From contig JADJCV010000005.1 of assembly GCA_016703025.1 (NCBI GenBank), positions 62,001 through 126,000 of the forward strand: DNA of 64,000 nt. The letters run 5' to 3'. Shown here piece after piece: positions 61,554-64,000 of the stretch. Under the pieces are notes generated by a model. The model saw only the letters and a list, made by a program, of their open reading frames with translations. It did not search any database and was not told the DNA's origin. The stretch's first letter is position 1. The number at the start of each line of letters is the position of its first letter. The stretch is from Candidatus Avedoeria danica. Its GTDB lineage: Bacteria; Chloroflexota; Anaerolineae; Epilineales; Epilineaceae. Position numbers and translations under genes: made by a program.

Positions 61554-63725
61554 TCACGCGTCCCGCCGCCGCCGGTGATGGCGTTCGCTTCGTCGCCGCA
61601 CCCCGGTCCATGCCACCGCCAGGGCGAGGATCATCGCGGTGAGCGTCGAAAGCGCGATCCCGGCAATCGCCCAGCGGTCCGTGAACCGCAGCGTCACGGC
61701 GTGCTCGCCCGGCGGGACGGCGACGGCGATGAGCGCGACGTCGGCGCGGAGCACGGGTGCCGGCCGGCCGTCGATCGTCGCGCGCCAGCCGGGATGCCAG
61801 ACCTCGCTGAACACGATCCAGCCGGGCGTGCCGCCGTCCGTGCGCACGGCGACGTCGCCGGCGGGGCCGCGGCCGTCGACGCCCGTCGCGCCGTCGGTGC
61901 CGTACGGGCCGCCGCCTTGGGCGCCGTCGTGAAGGAGGACGGTTCCGAAGGGGTCGAACGCGTCGTCGCGGAGCTGGACGAGCGCGTCGTCGTCGCTGCC
62001 GACCGGGACGGCGCGGAAGGCGCGCCAAGCGTAAGGTGATGGGTTGGCCAGCCCATGGACCGTCGTGCGGAGGTTGCCTTCCCCGACGCCGAGCAACGGC
62101 TCGGCACCGTCGATGCGATCCCGCCAGCTGATGACCGCGCTCGTCGCCGTGAGCTGCCAGAAGCGCGCCTCGTGCGCCGGCAGCAGCCCCTCGCGCAGCC
62201 GAAGGTAGTGCCGCAGGACGAGCGGGCTGGCGCCGTTCGTCGACTCGATCCCGTGCAGCACGCCGATGTTGCGCGGGAGCCGGTCGTCGTCGTGGACGCG
62301 GCCGAGGCCGGCGCTGTTGCGCAGGAGCGCGATGAGCGGCGTCGTCGTCAGCTCGGACGGCGGCTGATCGGCCAAGTTCACCCGTGCGCCGACCGCGTAG
62401 AGATCCAGCCAGGCCAGCGCGATGAGCGCCGGCGCCAGCCATCGACCGATCCCTCGACGCTGTGCCTTCCACCACGTGCTCGACGAAGCCCGGACGAGAC
62501 CGCCGCCGGCGAGCATCGCCAACGCGAAGCTGACGAGGAAGGCCGCCCGCTCCTGGCCGCGGAAGAGGGCGAAGCCGGGGGCGAGGTGGTAGGCGGCGTC
62601 GAAGGCGATGGACCGGGCGCCGAGGGAGAGGGCGAGGGCGAGGGCGGCGAGGGTGAGCCAGAAAGGGGTGGGATTGTGGTGCGCAAGGCCCTCTCCGTCC
62701 GACGGCCTAAGGCCTTCTCCCCCCGACCCCCTCCCACCCCTCAACCACCCCCACCCCGCCCACCCCGCCAACACCAGCGGCACCACCCCCACGTACAACG
62801 GCGACCATTGCGTCAACCCCGGCACCGCCAGCCCCAGTAGCTCGCGCGGCGGGAAGCCGTGGCCGAGCATCTCGTAGCTGGCCGCGGCGCGGTTGGAGAG
62901 ACGGAGGAAGTGGGCGGCGGGCAGCCAGCCGGCGGCGGAGAGTCCGAGGGCGGCGACGGCGGCAATCGATAGCGCCGCCCAGATGCGGCGCGGCGTCCGG
63001 CGCCACGGCCAGGTGCGCCAGAGCGTCCACGCGACGCAGGTGTACGCCAGGTAGAGCGTGGATTGCGGGTGGCCGGCGAGGATGGGCATCGCGAGGGCGA
63101 TCGCGAGAAGGACGACATCGGCGATGCGTCCGCGCCGTTCCTCTGCATGGCCTCCGGCGATCACCCGCTCGATGGCCAGCAGCGCCAGCGGCAACCACGC
63201 GTTGCTCTCCAGCACCGCCAGCTGCAGCGGCGGGTACCCCGTCACGTACCCCCCGAACGCGAACGCCACCGCCGCCATTACCGCCCCCCCGCGCGCACCG
63301 AACACGCGACGGGCGAAGGCGTACATGAAGACGGCGGTCAAGGCGATGTGGGCGACGGCTTCGAACTGCAGCGCGGCCACGCCGACACCGCCGGTCAGCG
63401 CCAGCGACGCGCCGACGACGGCCAGGCTCGGTGGGTAGGCGACCGCCGCCTGGATATCCGCCCAGAACGGGCCGCCGCTGAAGGCGTACGGGTTCCACAG
63501 CGGCAGCCGGCCGTTCGCCAGCGCGCTCGCCTCGAAGCGGGCGAAAGCCAGGAACTGGTCGACGAAGTCGCCGTCGACGAACCAGCGGCGATGCGGGGCC
63601 GGGGCGAAGAGGGGCCAGAAGTAGGCGAAGGCGGCGGCGGTGAGGGCGAGGGCGATGGCGGTGTCGGTGCGGGTCCAGCGGGCCACCGACGACGGCACAC
63701 GAGCGTCGTCCGAAGGGATGCTCAT
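61554..63725 (-). CDS. YfhO-like polytopic membrane protein
   Basis: A 723-residue protein with about a dozen membrane segments. Family signs are FVDGDFVDQFLAFARFEA near the N-terminus, LPLWNPYAFSGGPFWAD and LESNAWLPLALLAIE. The C-terminal soluble part includes VFSEVWHPGWRATIDGR and PPGEHAVTLRF, as in YfhO proteins linked to glycosylation of lipoteichoic acid or other glycans. ATG at 63725 overlaps the upstream stop as ATGA. The segment GGEGLRPSDGEGL (about 62685-62725) looks like a repeat inserted in the coding sequence. Confidence 0.82.
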   Translation of the reverse strand: MSIPSDDARVPSSVARWTRTDTAIALALTAAAFAYFWPLFAPAPHRRWFVDGDFVDQFLAFARFEASALANGRLPLWNPYAFSGGPFWADIQAAVAYPPSLAVVGASLALTGGVGVAALQFEAVAHIALTAVFMYAFARRVFGARGGAVMAAVAFAFGGYVTGYPPLQLAVLESNAWLPLALLAIERVIAGGHAEERRGRIADVVLLAIALAMPILAGHPQSTLYLAYTCVAWTLWRTWPWRRTPRRIWAALSIAAVAALGLSAAGWLPAAHFLRLSNRAAASYEMLGHGFPPRELLGLAVPGLTQWSPLYVGVVPLVLAGWAGWGWLRGGRGSGGEGLRPSDGEGLAHHNPTPFWLTLAALALALSLGARSIAFDAAYHLAPGFALFRGQERAAFLVSFALAMLAGGGLVRASSSTWWKAQRRGIGRWLAPALIALAWLDLYAVGARVNLADQPPSELTTTPLIALLRNSAGLGRVHDDDRLPRNIGVLHGIESTNGASPLVLRHYLRLREGLLPAHEARFWQLTATSAVISWRDRIDGAEPLLGVGEGNLRTTVHGLANPSPYAWRAFRAVPVGSDDDALVQLRDDAFDPFGTVLLHDGAQGGGPYGTDGATGVDGRGPAGDVAVRTDGGTPGWIVFSEVWHPGWRATIDGRPAPVLRADVALIAVAVPPGEHAVTLRFTDRWAIAGIALSTLTAMILALAVAWTGVRRRSERHHRRRRDA
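62696..62735 (-). repeat. Dispersed GC-rich repeat, copy inside YfhO-like gene
   Basis: Read on the minus strand it has GGGAGGGGGTCGG, GGCC-TAGGCC and GGACG, in the order seen at 42345-42376. It is in frame and encodes part of GGEGLRPSDGEG, a loop between membrane segments. Confidence 0.4.
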
Positions 63726-64000
63726 CGCACGGGCTCGACATGGACGTCGGCCGCGTGCGACCACGTGAACGCGGGCACCAACGTCGCCTCGTCGTAGAGC
63801 ACGATCGACAGGTGGTAGGGGCCGGAAGGCGTGGCGGCGGGGATGAGCAGGCCGTGGCGGTCCGTGATCTCATCGCCCTCGAGCCAGCCCGTCGTCGGGG
63901 CCGCGCCGGCGGCAGGCTCACGGTCGGCGCTGGCGACGATGTTGCCGGCGTCGTCGACGAGGCGGACGGAGACGTTGTGGGGGCGCCGGGCGGGGGGTTC
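63722..64000 (-). CDS. C-terminal part of membrane glycosyltransferase-like protein (cut by window edge)
   Basis: Ninety-two residues of an open frame that enters from beyond the window and stops at 63722. It shows a beta-domain (NVSVRLVDDAGNIVASADRE, then PTTGWLEGDEITDRHGLLI and GPYHLSIVLYDE). The same pattern ends the DUF2723 protein downstream (ESVAVHVLAGPDDRVVAQAD, RPTTGWAVGERVRDM). It is therefore probably another dolichyl-mannosyltransferase-like protein of the same operon, coupled to the YfhO-like gene by ATGA. Confidence 0.7.
   Translation of the reverse strand, partial: EPPARRPHNVSVRLVDDAGNIVASADREPAAGAAPTTGWLEGDEITDRHGLLIPAATPSGPYHLSIVLYDEATLVPAFTWSHAADVHVEPVR

Noticed and set aside
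1..64000. CRISPR array
   Set aside because: The regular repeats found (20-bp and 18-bp periods) have no unique spacers of normal size and no cas genes nearby.

Overview
The window looks like a chromosomal stretch of a Chloroflexota bacterium (Anaerolineae or Caldilineae-like), probably from a metagenome. This is an inference. Its basis is the very high GC content, many secreted proteins with long Thr/Pro/Ser linkers, and a recurring Tyr-Leu-Pro-hydrophobic motif at the C-terminus of proteins or between domains. No rRNA, CRISPR array or replication origin was seen.

Layout. 1-1903: two paralogous NarL-type histidine kinases (the first cut by the window edge) and a LuxR-type response regulator with one frameshift. 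2129-3145: a polysaccharide deacetylase. 3280-29436: 26 kb of consecutive minus-strand genes, many overlapping as ATGA or GTGA. In transcription order these are a beta-helix/cohesin/dockerin protein, four proteins with an N-terminal cohesin-like domain and different C-termini, a two-component system, an NHL/double-VWA protein, an alpha/beta hydrolase, a membrane protein, and a three-gene FG-GAP/ASPIC-UnbV/UnbU module.

29868-38974: a tRNA-Leu(TAA) gene carries a 9 kb integrated island. It is bounded by a perfect 55-bp direct repeat of the tRNA 3' part and has a tyrosine integrase next to the tRNA. It carries a VapBC toxin-antitoxin pair, an orphan/RadC pair, a Kelch protein with the YLP motif, and an IS66-type element that truncates the genes on both sides.

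39005-49502: a propeller-like secreted protein, MutY, BirA, a VWA protein and an Att-like ABC transporter with its lipoprotein. Nearly every gene here is broken by single-base frameshifts, which points to a local sequence-quality problem or, less likely, decay. 49660-52908: a second NHL/double-VWA protein. 52939-54728: an ECF sigma factor and its anti-sigma factor. 54965-57457: secreted proteins. 57580-58254: a SRAP (YedK) protein. 58179-64000: a minus-strand operon of membrane glycosyltransferase-like proteins and a GH5-like lipoprotein.

Biologically the window is dominated by the cell surface. The cohesin/dockerin cluster (17.6-29.4 kb) is the best candidate for an undescribed system: one dockerin-bearing beta-helix protein next to four cohesin proteins that differ in how they could be retained on the cell, with no polysaccharidase inside the cluster.
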